35,310 nt of DNA from Bacteroidales bacterium (GTDB lineage: Bacteria > Bacteroidota > Bacteroidia > Bacteroidales > JAADJA01), in NCBI GenBank assembly GCA_030596605.1, contig JAUVJI010000033.1, forward strand, positions 1-35,310, given 5' to 3'. Positions 17,036 through 25,780 of the stretch are shown in pieces. The notes beneath the pieces are model-generated. The model saw only the letters and a program-made list of their open reading frames with translations, did not search any database and had not been told where the DNA came from. The position numbers were made by a program, and so were the translations under genes. Within the stretch, counting starts at the first letter, position 1, and each line of letters starts with the position of its first letter.

Positions 17036-17467
17036 TGATACAAACAGCAGGTGCTGGTAACACAATAACATATATTATTGCAGGTGCAGTGGTTGGCTAC
17101 ATCTTATACAATTTTTTAGTTGCAAAAAAAAGACTGAACAAGCCACCATCCGAAAATGTTAAAATTCTGACTGATGAAAATTTTGATTCTACGATCAAAT
17201 CCGGAGTTACCCTGGTTGATTTCTGGGCAGCCTGGTGTGGCCCTTGTAAAGGTTGTTGGACCTATCGTGGATGAAGTTGCAGATGAAATGGGTGATGAGG
17301 CTAATATTTGCAAATTGAATGTTGATCAGAATCAAAAAACAGCCAAGAAATATGGCATACAGAGCATACCAACTTTACTCATTTTTAAAGATGGAAATCC
17401 TGTTCAAAAATTAGTAGGAGTCAAACCCAAACATGCCATGATAAAATCAATAAAATCATATTTGTAA
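17032..17467 (+). pseudogene. Membrane-anchored thioredoxin, split by a +1 frameshift
   Basis: The first frame encodes an N-terminal membrane anchor (about residues 11-30) and the start of a thioredoxin fold up to the motif WAAWCGPCK, then runs off to a stop at 17274. The +1 frame continues as [20 protein letters not shown] and later SIPTLLIFKDGNP to the end of the domain at 17465-17467. Removing one base within the AAAGG at 17248-17252 restores a normal 144-residue protein. As the sequence stands it cannot make the full fold. A sequencing or assembly error is a realistic alternative, since the second half shows no decay. It overlaps the preceding thioredoxin stop by 4 bp. Confidence 0.8.
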
Positions 17468-17480
17468 TTTGGAAAGTTAT

Positions 17481-17720
17481 ATGGAAAATCAGAATAATAA
17501 ACCTGGTGTATTCTCGAAAAAGATTTTTGGAGTTATACCCATTGTTTCACTTGCCGGATTGCTCATCGGAGCAATTGGTGGTTATGTATATTGGGCTCAG
17601 GTCGGATGTACTTCCGGCACTTGTGCTATAACCTCTAATCCATGGATGAGTACAGCCTGGGGAGCGGCATTTGGTTACTTAATTTTCGATATGTTCAACT
17701 CAAAAAAACAGGTTCCATAG
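17481..17720 (+). CDS. DUF6132 family small membrane protein
   Basis: This 79-residue protein has two hydrophobic segments (about 17-36 and 52-70) separated by the conserved loop VGCTSGTCAITSNPW. The two Cys and the SNPW string are typical of DUF6132, often found beside thioredoxin or rhodanese genes in Bacteroidota. The cysteine pair suggests a thiol or sulfur role at the membrane, but this is inference. The frame extends to a TTG at 17469; the ATG at 17481 is preferred and lies 13 nt after the anchored thioredoxin stop. Confidence 0.8.
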   Translation: MENQNNKPGVFSKKIFGVIPIVSLAGLLIGAIGGYVYWAQVGCTSGTCAITSNPWMSTAWGAAFGYLIFDMFNSKKQVP

Positions 17721-17853
17721 ATATTTTTAGGTGTTCAAAAAACAAGCATGTGCAAATTCATGATAACCAAGGTTTATACTGTCATTTTCATCTTTATACC
17801 CATATAAAAAATCTTTCCACGAAAACACAATAAATACCCAGCTAAATTTTTTA

Positions 17854-18207
17854 TCAAATATTATCCAATTCTAATTTCAACTTCTTCGTTAAGGAATCAA
17901 CAACAAGTTCGTAAGAATGGCTAATCCATTCACAAAGCAAGTCATCATTTACTGATCCATCAATATAAATAGTATTCCAGTGCTTTTTATTCATATGATA
18001 GCCGGGTTGAACTGCTGTATACCTTTCTCTTAATTCTATAACTTTTTCAGGGTCGCACTTCAGGTTGATACTAAAATCATCTTCAGTATCCGTTAAGGCG
18101 AACATCTTACCCATTACTTTAAAAACAAGCGTAGTTTCATCAAATGGGAAAGACTCCGTAACTCCCTTCTTCCTGATGCAAAATTCTCTCAATTCCTCTA
18201 TGTTCAT
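17854..18207 (-). CDS. MmcQ/YjbR family protein
   Basis: This 117-residue protein has LREFCIRKKGVTESFPFDET, VFKVMGKMFALTD, INLKCDPEKVIELRERY, and PGYHMNKKHWNTIYIDG, the block order of the YjbR/MmcQ family with a CyaY-like double-wing fold. Members are reported as DNA-binding by fold and structure; the cellular role is unclear. It stands alone, convergent with the thioredoxin operon. Confidence 0.88.
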   Translation of the reverse strand: MNIEELREFCIRKKGVTESFPFDETTLVFKVMGKMFALTDTEDDFSINLKCDPEKVIELRERYTAVQPGYHMNKKHWNTIYIDGSVNDDLLCEWISHSYELVVDSLTKKLKLELDNI

Positions 18208-18534
18208 TACATTCTTTTTTCAAAAATAATACAAAAAAGTTCATATAACTTTGAGAATAAACATAAATTGTATATTTGCCAGCCTGTTCATGAAAGTTTG
18301 AAGTTTTATTAAGAATCTAATAGGTTGATTCTGATATATATAAAGTAATATTCTCTAAAATTGTTAATTTAGTTTATTGCAATTTATCTTATTTAGATTA
18401 ATTTTGTATTAGATTGTGGGAATAGTTCTTTTTACTTAATGGGTTGTGATTAAGTTATTTATGTGTGACGCTTTAGATTGGTTTTCTAACGTGATGCACT
18501 TCTAAATTTAACAGAAAACAAAAAATATCATCAT
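18208..18534. other. Intergenic regulatory stretch
   Basis: These 327 nt between the divergent YjbR gene and the carboxylase gene hold no credible open frame. TATATTTG at 18271-18278 and the complete promoter at 18377-18406 both face the carboxylase. CAAAAATA at 18221-18228 is a possible -7 element for the YjbR gene on the minus strand. Confidence 0.5.
18377..18406 (+). promoter_or_regulatory. Promoter of the carboxylase operon
   Basis: TTG at 18377-18379, a spacer of 19 nt, and TAATTTTG at 18399-18406. The predicted leader to the ATG at 18535 is about 125 nt, long enough for post-transcriptional control. Confidence 0.65.
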
Positions 18535-20082
18535 ATGGGCTTGAAGCATAAAACAGCCGATCTGAAGAAAAGGATGCGTGAGGCCGTAAAGGGAGGAGGA
18601 TCAAAGGCAATAGAAAAGCAAAAAGCCATTGGCAAGAAAACTGCGCGTGAGCGTATTCTTTCTATTTTAGATGCCAAATCGTTTCATGAGTACGATCTTT
18701 TTGTAGAACATGCCGGCAGGGATTTCGATATGGATAAGAAATTTCTTCCGGGCGATGGTGTGATTACAGGAACCGGTTCAATCAGTGGACATCCAGTATG
18801 TATTTATGCCCAGGACTTTACGGTAGCCGGAGGCTCACTTGGATGGGCACATGCAAAAAAAATCACAAAGATCATGGATCATGCCATGAAACTTAAGATC
18901 CCGATTATTGGAATTAATGATTCAGGTGGGGCACGAATCCAGGAAGGTGTCAATGCCCTGGCAGGTTATGGTGAAATTTTTTACCGGAATACCCAGGCTT
19001 CGGGTGTCATCCCTCAAATTTCAGTAATTCTTGGACCATGCGCCGGTGGAGCAGTTTATTCTCCGGCTCTTACTGACTTTGTATTTGTGGTTGATAAGGT
19101 TTCGAAAATGTTTATAACAGGTCCGGAAGTAATAAAAACTGTACTGGGAGAAGAAATAAGCATGGAAGAATTGGGGGGCGCAAAAGTACATGCCGAAATT
19201 ACCGGGAATGCTCATTTTTTTGCCGAAAGCGAAGAAGAATGTTTTGATCAAATTAAACAACTGATCAGTTTCATACCGTGGAATTTTGAAAAGAAAGCAG
19301 AAACTTTTCCTAAAAAACCACCCAAAACAAGGCAATATAATATTGATGATATAATGCCTACTGATCCACGTCAGCCCTATGATGTAAGAGATGTAATTAA
19401 ATCTATTTCTGATGATTCAGAATTTTTAGAGATCCACGAATATTTTGCAGCCAACATCGTTATCGGATTTTCCCGGATTGCTGGTCAAACAGTTGGGCTT
19501 GTTGCAAACCAGCCATTGGTACTCGCCGGGGTGCTGGATGTAGATTCCTCGGATAAAGCAGCCCGGTTTATTCGGTATTGTGATTCTTTTAATATTCCTT
19601 TGATAACTTTGGTTGACCTTCCGGGATATTTACCTGGGGTTGAACAGGAACATGCCGGGGTAATCAGGCATGGAGCGAAAGTTCTTTATGCTTATTCGGA
19701 AGCTACTGTCCCAAAAATTACTGTAATAATGAGGAAAGCCTATGGTGGTGGTTATATTGCGATGTGCTCACACCATTTGAGAGCAGACTTTGTTTGTGCA
19801 TGGCCTACTGCTGAAATAGCTGTCATGGGCCCTGAAGGAGCAGCCAATATTATTTTCAGAAATGAGATAAAAAATGCTGAAAATCCGGATGAAATGCGCA
19901 AACAAAAAATAAAAGAATACAAAAATAAATTTTCTAACCCATATGTTGCAGCAGCATATGGTTATATAGATGCTGTTGTTGAACCCAGAGAAACCAGAAA
20001 CTTTCTTGTTCATGCATTGGAAGTTTCGGGATTAAAATCTGAAAAAGGACCCAAAAAGAAACATGGTATTCCACCATTTTAA
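18535..20082 (+). CDS. Acyl-CoA carboxylase/decarboxylase carboxyltransferase subunit (PccB/MmdA type)
   Basis: This 515-residue carboxyltransferase moves CO2 between carboxybiotin and an acyl-CoA, most likely propionyl-/methylmalonyl-CoA. Its two crotonase-type halves show the oxyanion-hole blocks GINDSGGARIQEGVNALAGY with GPCAGGAVYSPALTDF, and later DLPGYLPGVEQEHAGVIRHG with AYGGGYIAM and WPTAEIAVMGPEGA. The family length is normal. The biotin carrier gene follows after 56 nt. Neither a biotin carboxylase subunit (for a carboxylase) nor a membrane Na+-pump subunit (for methylmalonyl-CoA decarboxylase) is in the window, so the direction of the reaction is open. Confidence 0.9.
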   Translation: MGLKHKTADLKKRMREAVKGGGSKAIEKQKAIGKKTARERILSILDAKSFHEYDLFVEHAGRDFDMDKKFLPGDGVITGTGSISGHPVCIYAQDFTVAGGSLGWAHAKKITKIMDHAMKLKIPIIGINDSGGARIQEGVNALAGYGEIFYRNTQASGVIPQISVILGPCAGGAVYSPALTDFVFVVDKVSKMFITGPEVIKTVLGEEISMEELGGAKVHAEITGNAHFFAESEEECFDQIKQLISFIPWNFEKKAETFPKKPPKTRQYNIDDIMPTDPRQPYDVRDVIKSISDDSEFLEIHEYFAANIVIGFSRIAGQTVGLVANQPLVLAGVLDVDSSDKAARFIRYCDSFNIPLITLVDLPGYLPGVEQEHAGVIRHGAKVLYAYSEATVPKITVIMRKAYGGGYIAMCSHHLRADFVCAWPTAEIAVMGPEGAANIIFRNEIKNAENPDEMRKQKIKEYKNKFSNPYVAAAYGYIDAVVEPRETRNFLVHALEVSGLKSEKGPKKKHGIPPF

Positions 20083-20138
20083 TCGTTGTTTAAGTATTGA
20101 TTTTTTGTACAGTTTTAACCAACCAAATATTATTATTT

Positions 20139-20480
20139 ATGGCTGAGATTAAAGAAGAGCAACAAGAAAAGAAAACAAGTTATAAATCTTTACTTATTGA
20201 AAATATTAAGTACAAAACTTTATTAACCAAAAAATTCCAGGGGAAAAAACCTTATTCCCCTAAAGATATAAGGAAAATTACAGCCTTCATTCCCGGAACT
20301 ATCACTAAAGTTTATGTTAAACAAAATAAAAAAGTTAAAACCGGTGACAAACTTTTGGTTCTCGATGCAATGAAAATGAGAAATGACATTACTTCTCCTG
20401 TTGATGGCGTCATTAAACAGGTAAATGTAAAAGAAGGAATGAGGGTTACGAAAGAAGATATTCTTATTGAGATCGAATAG
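20139..20480 (+). CDS. Biotin carboxyl carrier protein
   Basis: This 113-residue protein has a charged, lysine-rich N-terminal linker and a C-terminal biotinyl domain (about residues 46-113). The biotin-accepting lysine is K79 in LDAMKMR. It would carry CO2 to the adjoining carboxyltransferase. The frame runs up to a TTG at 20097, but the ATG at 20139 gives a clean MAEIKEE start and is used. The linker lacks the long Pro/Ala stretch of many decarboxylase gamma/delta subunits. Confidence 0.9.
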   Translation: MAEIKEEQQEKKTSYKSLLIENIKYKTLLTKKFQGKKPYSPKDIRKITAFIPGTITKVYVKQNKKVKTGDKLLVLDAMKMRNDITSPVDGVIKQVNVKEGMRVTKEDILIEIE

Positions 20481-20552
20481 TAAAAGAGAAAAGCAGATTT
20501 TTTTACTCCCATTTATTAATATCTCCATATATTTTACATTACTTTTATACAC

Positions 20553-20560
20553 TATTTTTG
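20553..20560 (+). promoter_or_regulatory. Predicted -7 element for the exported thioredoxin-like gene
   Basis: TATTTTTG lies 31 nt before the ATG at 20592. No TTG is present 19 nt upstream. Confidence 0.35.
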
Positions 20561-20591
20561 TGTCCCAAATATTGAATAAATCGATTTACTC

Positions 20592-21098
20592 ATGAAAATT
20601 ACTTTTTTAATATTATTCACCACAATATTATCCAATCTCATTTATACTCAAAATGAAGATATAACCATTGAACCCAATACTGATACTGAAATTATGATTG
20701 GGGAATGTAAAAGGATAATGTTACAGGAAAGAGAATTTGGTCAGTATTTTATAGAGGAATACAAGAATTATGATCCTGAGATGCCTATTTTGAATAAAAT
20801 CCAACATAATATCTTCAGTTATTCTATTACAATTGTTTTGGGCACCTGGTGTAGCGATAGTCAGGAGCAAGTACCCCGATTTTTTAAAATCCTGGATAAA
20901 ATTGATTACAATACAAACTATGTCCGTATTGTTTGTTTTGATAGAGATAAAACCGGTGGAGAAACAGATGTATCAAATCTCAATGTTGAGTTGGTTCCTA
21001 CTTTCATTTTTTATAAAAACAACATTGAAAAAGGCCGGATTATTGAAACACCCTTAAATACGCTTGAAGCTGATATATTAAATATTTTGCACGAATAA
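20592..21098 (+). CDS. Exported thioredoxin-like protein
   Basis: This 168-residue protein has an N-terminal signal peptide (about residues 1-19, IYTQ end) and a thioredoxin-like fold with VLGTWCSDSQEQVPRFFKIL in the active-site position and ELVPTFIFYKNN as the cis-Pro strand. Only one Cys (in WCSDS) is present where classical thioredoxins have two, a feature of a Bacteroidota thioredoxin-like subfamily. A conventional disulfide exchange is therefore doubtful. It lies between the biotin carrier and panC with its own predicted promoter. Confidence 0.8.
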   Translation: MKITFLILFTTILSNLIYTQNEDITIEPNTDTEIMIGECKRIMLQEREFGQYFIEEYKNYDPEMPILNKIQHNIFSYSITIVLGTWCSDSQEQVPRFFKILDKIDYNTNYVRIVCFDRDKTGGETDVSNLNVELVPTFIFYKNNIEKGRIIETPLNTLEADILNILHE

Positions 21099-21150
21099 TT
21101 ATTGTCAGGATAAATCACACAAATATTTATAAAAGAAAAACCTACAGGAA

Positions 21151-21996
21151 ATGATAATCTTTGAAAAAATTAAGGAAACTCTGGAACACCTGGAAAAAAT
21201 AAAAAGTAAAGGTTTATCAATAGGATTTGTTCCAACAATGGGTTCCTTGCATGAAGGCCATTTATCCCTGATCAAAGAAGCCAAAAGAGAAAACAATTAT
21301 GTGGTCTGTAGTATTTTTGTCAATCCCATTCAATTCAATAATAAAAATGACCTGGAAAACTATCCGAGAGAATTTGAATCAGATATTGAATTGCTGAAAA
21401 ATGAAAATTGTGATCTGTTGTTTCATCCCTCTGTTGAAGAGATGTACCCTGAACCAACAGATGAAACATTTGATTTTGGTGGAATAGACCAGGTTATGGA
21501 AGGTTTGTACCGCAAAGATCACTTTAATGGTGTAGCAATTGTTGTTAAAAAATTGTTCAAGATTATTAAACCCGAAAGGGCATATTTTGGTTTAAAAGAT
21601 TATCAGCAGCTGATTATAATACATAAAATGACAAAGGACTATAATTTACCTGTTGAAGTTGTACCATGTGCCATAATAAGGGAAGAAAACGGGTTAGCCA
21701 TGAGTTCCCGCAACCGGTTACTTTCTAAGTCCGAAAAAAAACAAGCTTCCATCATTTATGATACTTTAAAAATGGTAAAAATCCAGACTGGATATCTTTC
21801 AATTAGTGAAATCAAAGAAATAGTTAAAAGGCAACTGAAACGACATCGTTCAATGAAAATTGAATATTTTGAAATAACAGATATGTATACGCTTAAACCA
21901 TTAAAAACATGGGCCGAAAGTAATCATGTTATTGCTTGTATCGCAGTCTATGTGGGAAAGGTGAGATTAATTGATAATGTTATTTTATTTTCTTAA
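21151..21996 (+). CDS. panC: Pantothenate synthetase
   Basis: This 281-residue enzyme ligates pantoate and beta-alanine with ATP to give pantothenate. It has the adenylate-forming motifs FVPTMGSLHEGHLSL (HxGH), FVNPIQFN, YFGLKDYQQL and MSSRNRLLS, all in the usual order. Length and start (ATG, MIIFEKI) are normal. It is directly followed by panD, which supplies beta-alanine. The panB gene is not in the window. Confidence 0.96.
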   Translation: MIIFEKIKETLEHLEKIKSKGLSIGFVPTMGSLHEGHLSLIKEAKRENNYVVCSIFVNPIQFNNKNDLENYPREFESDIELLKNENCDLLFHPSVEEMYPEPTDETFDFGGIDQVMEGLYRKDHFNGVAIVVKKLFKIIKPERAYFGLKDYQQLIIIHKMTKDYNLPVEVVPCAIIREENGLAMSSRNRLLSKSEKKQASIIYDTLKMVKIQTGYLSISEIKEIVKRQLKRHRSMKIEYFEITDMYTLKPLKTWAESNHVIACIAVYVGKVRLIDNVILFS

Positions 21997-22008
21997 TTTT
22001 GCTGCGCT

Positions 22009-22356
22009 ATGTTTATTGAAGTGCTTAAATCGAAAATTCACAGGGCGACGATCACCGAGTCGGATTTAAATTATATTGGTAGCATTGCTATTGATGAAGA
22101 TTTGATAGATGCTGCAAATCTGATTGAGAATGAAAAAGTTCATATCTACAATATTACAAATGGTGAGCGTTTTGAAACCTATGTGATAAACGGGGAAAGA
22201 GGATCAGGGATTATTTCTATAAATGGAGCAGCTGCCAGAAAAGTTGCTATTGAAGATAAAATCATTATTGTTTCTTATGCATCAATGGAATTAGAAAAAG
22301 CCAGGCATTTCAAACCAGTTATTTTATTCCCGGATGAAAATAATAAACTGAAGTAA
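22009..22356 (+). CDS. panD: Aspartate 1-decarboxylase
   Basis: This 115-residue pyruvoyl enzyme makes beta-alanine from aspartate for pantothenate and CoA. The self-cleavage site is Gly24-Ser25 in [10 protein letters not shown], the lysine at position 9 and Tyr22 are near it, and [19 protein letters not shown] forms the rest of the active site. It is placed 12 nt after panC, and the neighbour pair is a classical operon. Confidence 0.96.
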   Translation: MFIEVLKSKIHRATITESDLNYIGSIAIDEDLIDAANLIENEKVHIYNITNGERFETYVINGERGSGIISINGAAARKVAIEDKIIIVSYASMELEKARHFKPVILFPDENNKLK

Positions 22357-22361
22357 CTCTT

Positions 22362-23372
22362 TTGAAAAAGAAATTATTAAATGTCTCAAAAATAGTCTTC
22401 TTCCTTGGGCTGGGTATATTTTTTATCTGGCTTTTCATGCATAATCTTACTACCGAAGAAAAAAAGGACATTTATTCCTCGTTTTTAAGTGCCAATTACT
22501 GGTGGATCTTCCTTTCAATCATTATTGGAATAATAAGTCATATAAGCCGTACAATTAGATGGAAATTGTTACTTGAACCTATGGGTTACAGACCGAGCTT
22601 TCAAAACACTTTTCTGGCAGTAATGATCGGATATTTTGCAAACCTTGCACTCCCAAGATTAGGAGAAGTAACACGATGTGGTATCCTTATGCGATATGAA
22701 AAAATTCCGATTCAAAAATCTTTTGGAACCGTAGTAACTGAACGTGGACTGGATTTTATTGTCCTTGTTCTGGCTTTCATCATTAATTTTTTTATTCATC
22801 TGGATAAATTAGCAGTATTTAAAGAATCGGCAATCTATAAAAATATACAGGCAAAATATAATGAGATTGATAATCCAGGGATGATATACTGGATAGCTCT
22901 GATTGTAATTATTTTACTGGTATTTCTATTTATAAAACTCAGACATAAAATATCTCATACTTCTATATATAAAAAAGTGAAAGAGGTTGTGCTTGGCTTT
23001 TTTGAAGGAATAAAATCTTTGATAAAAATCAAAAAACCGTTTTGGTTTATTTTCCATACTGTATTTATCTGGTTTGCATATCTTATTATGTCATGGCTGG
23101 TTTTTTTCAGCATCCCTGATACGCAACATCTCGGTTTAGATGTTGCTCTGGCAGTATTGGTTTTTGGTTCAGTTGGAATTATTGTAATTCAAGGAGGTAT
23201 TGGAATTTATCCCTGGATTGTTGCTGAAATTCTTGTAATATTTTATATACCCGAAACCAAAGGATATACTATGGGTTGGCTATTATGGACAGGGCAAACC
23301 GTTATGATTGTTTTTGCAGGAATAGTTTCAATGGTTTTATTACCTTTGATTAATAACAGGGAAAATGGATAA
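22362..23372 (+). CDS. Flippase-like LPG synthase transmembrane-domain protein
   Basis: This 336-residue polytopic membrane protein has about eight hydrophobic segments and the blocks SRTIRWKLLLEPMGY, GYFANLALPRLGEVTRCGIL and GTVVTERGLDFIVL, the pattern of the UPF0104/MprF-like TM family. MprF relatives move or flip lipids; the soluble lysyltransferase domain is absent, so only a flippase-like role is suggested. The start is TTG at 22362, 5 nt after panD; no ATG lies upstream in frame. It overlaps rfaE2 by 8 bp. Confidence 0.85.
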   Translation: MKKKLLNVSKIVFFLGLGIFFIWLFMHNLTTEEKKDIYSSFLSANYWWIFLSIIIGIISHISRTIRWKLLLEPMGYRPSFQNTFLAVMIGYFANLALPRLGEVTRCGILMRYEKIPIQKSFGTVVTERGLDFIVLVLAFIINFFIHLDKLAVFKESAIYKNIQAKYNEIDNPGMIYWIALIVIILLVFLFIKLRHKISHTSIYKKVKEVVLGFFEGIKSLIKIKKPFWFIFHTVFIWFAYLIMSWLVFFSIPDTQHLGLDVALAVLVFGSVGIIVIQGGIGIYPWIVAEILVIFYIPETKGYTMGWLLWTGQTVMIVFAGIVSMVLLPLINNRENG

Positions 23373-23853
23373 TTTGGAAATTATAAAATCAAAAATTATA
23401 GAAGGAGAAAGTCTGAAAAGACAGTTATCCGTTTGGAGATTTTTAGGAAAAAGAATCGTATTCACAAATGGATGTTTTGACATTATTCATTTGGGACATA
23501 TTGATTACCTTTCAAAAGCCAAAGATTTGGGTGATATACTTATTGTTGGACTTAACACTGATGATTCCGTAAAAAGAATAAAAGGAGACACACGACCAAT
23601 TACTGATGAGAAGTCGCGCGCAATGATTTTATCTTCCTTACGGTTTGTGGATGCTGTTGCATTTTTTAATGAAGATACTCCACATAATTTAATCAAGGAG
23701 GTACAGCCAGATATTCTCATAAAAGGAAGTGATTATAAAGCGGATGAAATTGTTGGTAGTGATATTGTGCAAAAAAAAGGTGGCAAGGTTATAACTATTG
23801 AATATTTAGAAGGCTATTCAACAACATCTATTCTCGATAAAATTAATAATTAA
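23365..23853 (+). CDS. rfaE2: D-glycero-beta-D-manno-heptose 1-phosphate adenylyltransferase
   Basis: This 162-residue cytidylyltransferase-fold enzyme forms ADP-heptose for LPS core. It has IVFTNGCFDIIHLGHIDYL (HxGH nucleotide-binding motif), VGLNTDDSVKRIKG, RPITDEKSRAMILSSL and DILIKGSDYKADEIVG, matching the RfaE domain II family. It complements the separate kinase rfaE1 at 10457-11467, so HldE is split here. It overlaps the flippase-like gene and is followed 18 nt later by radA. Confidence 0.94.
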   Translation: MDNLEIIKSKIIEGESLKRQLSVWRFLGKRIVFTNGCFDIIHLGHIDYLSKAKDLGDILIVGLNTDDSVKRIKGDTRPITDEKSRAMILSSLRFVDAVAFFNEDTPHNLIKEVQPDILIKGSDYKADEIVGSDIVQKKGGKVITIEYLEGYSTTSILDKINN

Positions 23854-23871
23854 TCCTTATTAAAAAAAAGA

Positions 23872-25239
23872 ATGGCAAAATCCAAATCAACATATTTTTG
23901 CCAAAACTGTGGTGCACAGTCATCTAAATGGATTGGCCGATGTCCGTCTTGTGGAGAATGGAATACTTACATTGAAGAGATAATCCAGAAAGAAACAGGA
24001 AAAAACAAATTACCAATACAATTTAAACAGCACAAATCAAAACCTTATAAAATTGAGGAAATCCAATCCGGAAAAGAAGTCAGGATGGACACACAAAATC
24101 ATGAACTAAATAGGGTTCTTGGTGGAGGGTTGGTAAACGGATCTGTAGTTTTGATTGGTGGAGAACCCGGAATAGGCAAATCAACACTTATCCTGCAAAT
24201 AGCCCTTCATCTTGCAAACTTCAAAGTATTATATGTAACTGGTGAAGAAAGTGAACAACAGATCAAATTGCGTTCTGAAAGGATCGGATCTTCTAACAAT
24301 GAATGCTATGTTTTAGCTGAAACCTCTACTCAAAACATATTTCAACACATTGAAAAACTGGAGCCGCAACTTATTGTAATAGATTCCATTCAAACTCTTC
24401 ATACTGATATTATCGAATCATCTGCCGGTAGTATTTCGCAAATCAGGGAATGTGCCGCTGAATTTCAAAAATATGCCAAATTAACCAATGTCCCTGTTAT
24501 ATTAATTGGTCATATTACAAAAGATGGTTCATTAGCCGGACCAAAAATCCTTGAACACATGGTAGATACGGTACTGCAATTTGAGGGTGAAAGAAATTAC
24601 GGATATCGCATTTTGCGGACAGTTAAAAACCGTTTTGGATCAACTTCTGAATTAGGTATTTACGAAATGCAAAATTCAGGATTACGAGAAGTTGCTAACC
24701 CTTCAGAAATATTATTATCTCATAGGGATGAAAACCTGAGTGGGATCGCCATTGCTGCAATGATCGAAGGTTTACGCCCAATAATGATCGAAACCCAGGC
24801 ACTTGTAAGTTCTGCTGCCTATGGCACACCTCAACGATCATCTACAGGCTTTGACATCAGAAGACTCAATATGTTGCTGGCTGTTTTAGAAAAAAGGAGT
24901 GGTTTTCGTTTAGGAGTGAAAGATGTATTTTTGAATATTGCAGGTGGTATTCGTGTGGACGATCCTGCGATTGACCTTGCGGTTATTAGTGCCATACTCT
25001 CTTCAAATGAGGATATCCATATTGATCAAAATATCAGCTTTGCAGGTGAAATTGGCCTCTCAGGAGAGATTAGATCAGTCAATCGGATAGAACAAAGAAT
25101 TACTGAAGCAGCTAAACTGGGATTTGAGCAAATTTATATTTCAAAATATAACCACAAAGGCCTGGATCAAAAAGATTATGATATTGAAATTGTTCCGGTA
25201 AGTAAGGTAGAAGATATATTTAGAAAATTATTCGGGTAA
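23872..25239 (+). CDS. radA: DNA repair protein RadA
   Basis: This 455-residue RecA-like helicase promotes branch migration in recombination. Seen in order: a zinc finger C10/C13/C24/C27 (CQNCGAQSSKWIGRCPSC), Walker A GEPGIGKS at 97-104, the RadA signature KNRFG at 252-256, and a C-terminal Lon-like domain. Length is typical. It ends the panC-panD-rfaE2 transcript group. Confidence 0.96.
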   Translation: MAKSKSTYFCQNCGAQSSKWIGRCPSCGEWNTYIEEIIQKETGKNKLPIQFKQHKSKPYKIEEIQSGKEVRMDTQNHELNRVLGGGLVNGSVVLIGGEPGIGKSTLILQIALHLANFKVLYVTGEESEQQIKLRSERIGSSNNECYVLAETSTQNIFQHIEKLEPQLIVIDSIQTLHTDIIESSAGSISQIRECAAEFQKYAKLTNVPVILIGHITKDGSLAGPKILEHMVDTVLQFEGERNYGYRILRTVKNRFGSTSELGIYEMQNSGLREVANPSEILLSHRDENLSGIAIAAMIEGLRPIMIETQALVSSAAYGTPQRSSTGFDIRRLNMLLAVLEKRSGFRLGVKDVFLNIAGGIRVDDPAIDLAVISAILSSNEDIHIDQNISFAGEIGLSGEIRSVNRIEQRITEAAKLGFEQIYISKYNHKGLDQKDYDIEIVPVSKVEDIFRKLFG

Positions 25240-25262
25240 GGGATTCCAAAATGAACATAAAA

Positions 25263-25291
25263 AAAGCTTCACTACAATGTAATGAAACTTT
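25263..25291 (-). terminator. Terminator of the small Gly/Pro-rich gene
   Basis: On the minus strand AAAGTTTCATTACA pairs with TGTAGTGAAGCTTT through G-U wobbles, and a T-run follows (A-run on plus at 25259-25265). On the plus strand the same pairs are A-C mismatches, so it suits the minus gene rather than radA. Confidence 0.6.
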
Positions 25292-25310
25292 AAATTTTTT
25301 ATGATAATTT

Positions 25311-25544
25311 TTATTCCAGTATCTTCTTTCGTGCATCAAATATTTTCTTGCTTCCATAAGCAGCACCTAATGTCATTAAAATAACCAATCCTCCTCCAAT
25401 TGGTGAACCTCCACCTACAGGTAAATCACCACCACCAGGACCTCCACCAGGATCAGGAGGTAAATCTGCAAATACATTGCTCAAAAACAACGGTGAGCAA
25501 GCAAGGAACGATATAATTAAAATACGTTTGATAATTTTTTTCAT
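25311..25544 (-). CDS. Small exported protein with Gly/Pro linker and C-terminal membrane tail
   Basis: This 77-residue protein has a signal peptide (residues 1-27, NVFA-D), a low-complexity segment (PPDPGGGPGGGDLPVGGGSP) and then IGGGLVILMTLGAAYGSKKIF, a hydrophobic stretch ended by basic residues. This layout (Pro/Gly, small glycine knot, transmembrane, Lys/Arg) resembles C-terminal sorting or anchoring signals of small Bacteroidota proteins, perhaps the PID-CTERM type from memory. Without the linker almost nothing would be left of the mature protein. Function is unknown. It ends 20 nt before its terminator. Confidence 0.75.
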   Translation of the reverse strand: MKKIIKRILIISFLACSPLFLSNVFADLPPDPGGGPGGGDLPVGGGSPIGGGLVILMTLGAAYGSKKIFDARKKILE

Positions 25545-25706
25545 TATTGCTGGTTTTGTTATATTACTAAACTTTTAGATAACACGAAGATAATCAAATA
25601 TTAATAACTTCAAATAACTCTTATAAAGCCATTCTCTCAAGGCAAAAGTAAATATTATTTATAACTTCTACAAAATATTAATAAAAAATTTAAAAAAATA
25701 TCACAT

Positions 25707-25728
25707 AAATTTCCAAAAATGGGAATTT
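25707..25728 (-). terminator. Weak hairpin after the DUF3078 gene
   Basis: AAATTCCC-ATTTTT-GGAAATTT on the minus strand gives an 8-bp AT-rich stem with one G-U pair, with a T-rich stretch 7 nt beyond. It lies 52 nt past the DUF3078 stop. Confidence 0.35.
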
Positions 25729-25780
25729 AAAACCTGAAACGATGATAAATTTTTTCGGATATCTTCTAAATAAATGTTAA

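Noticed and set aside
20097..20138. Extended biotin carrier start at TTG
   Set aside because: Adds a hydrophobic leader not expected for this soluble subunit; the ATG at 20139 is clean.
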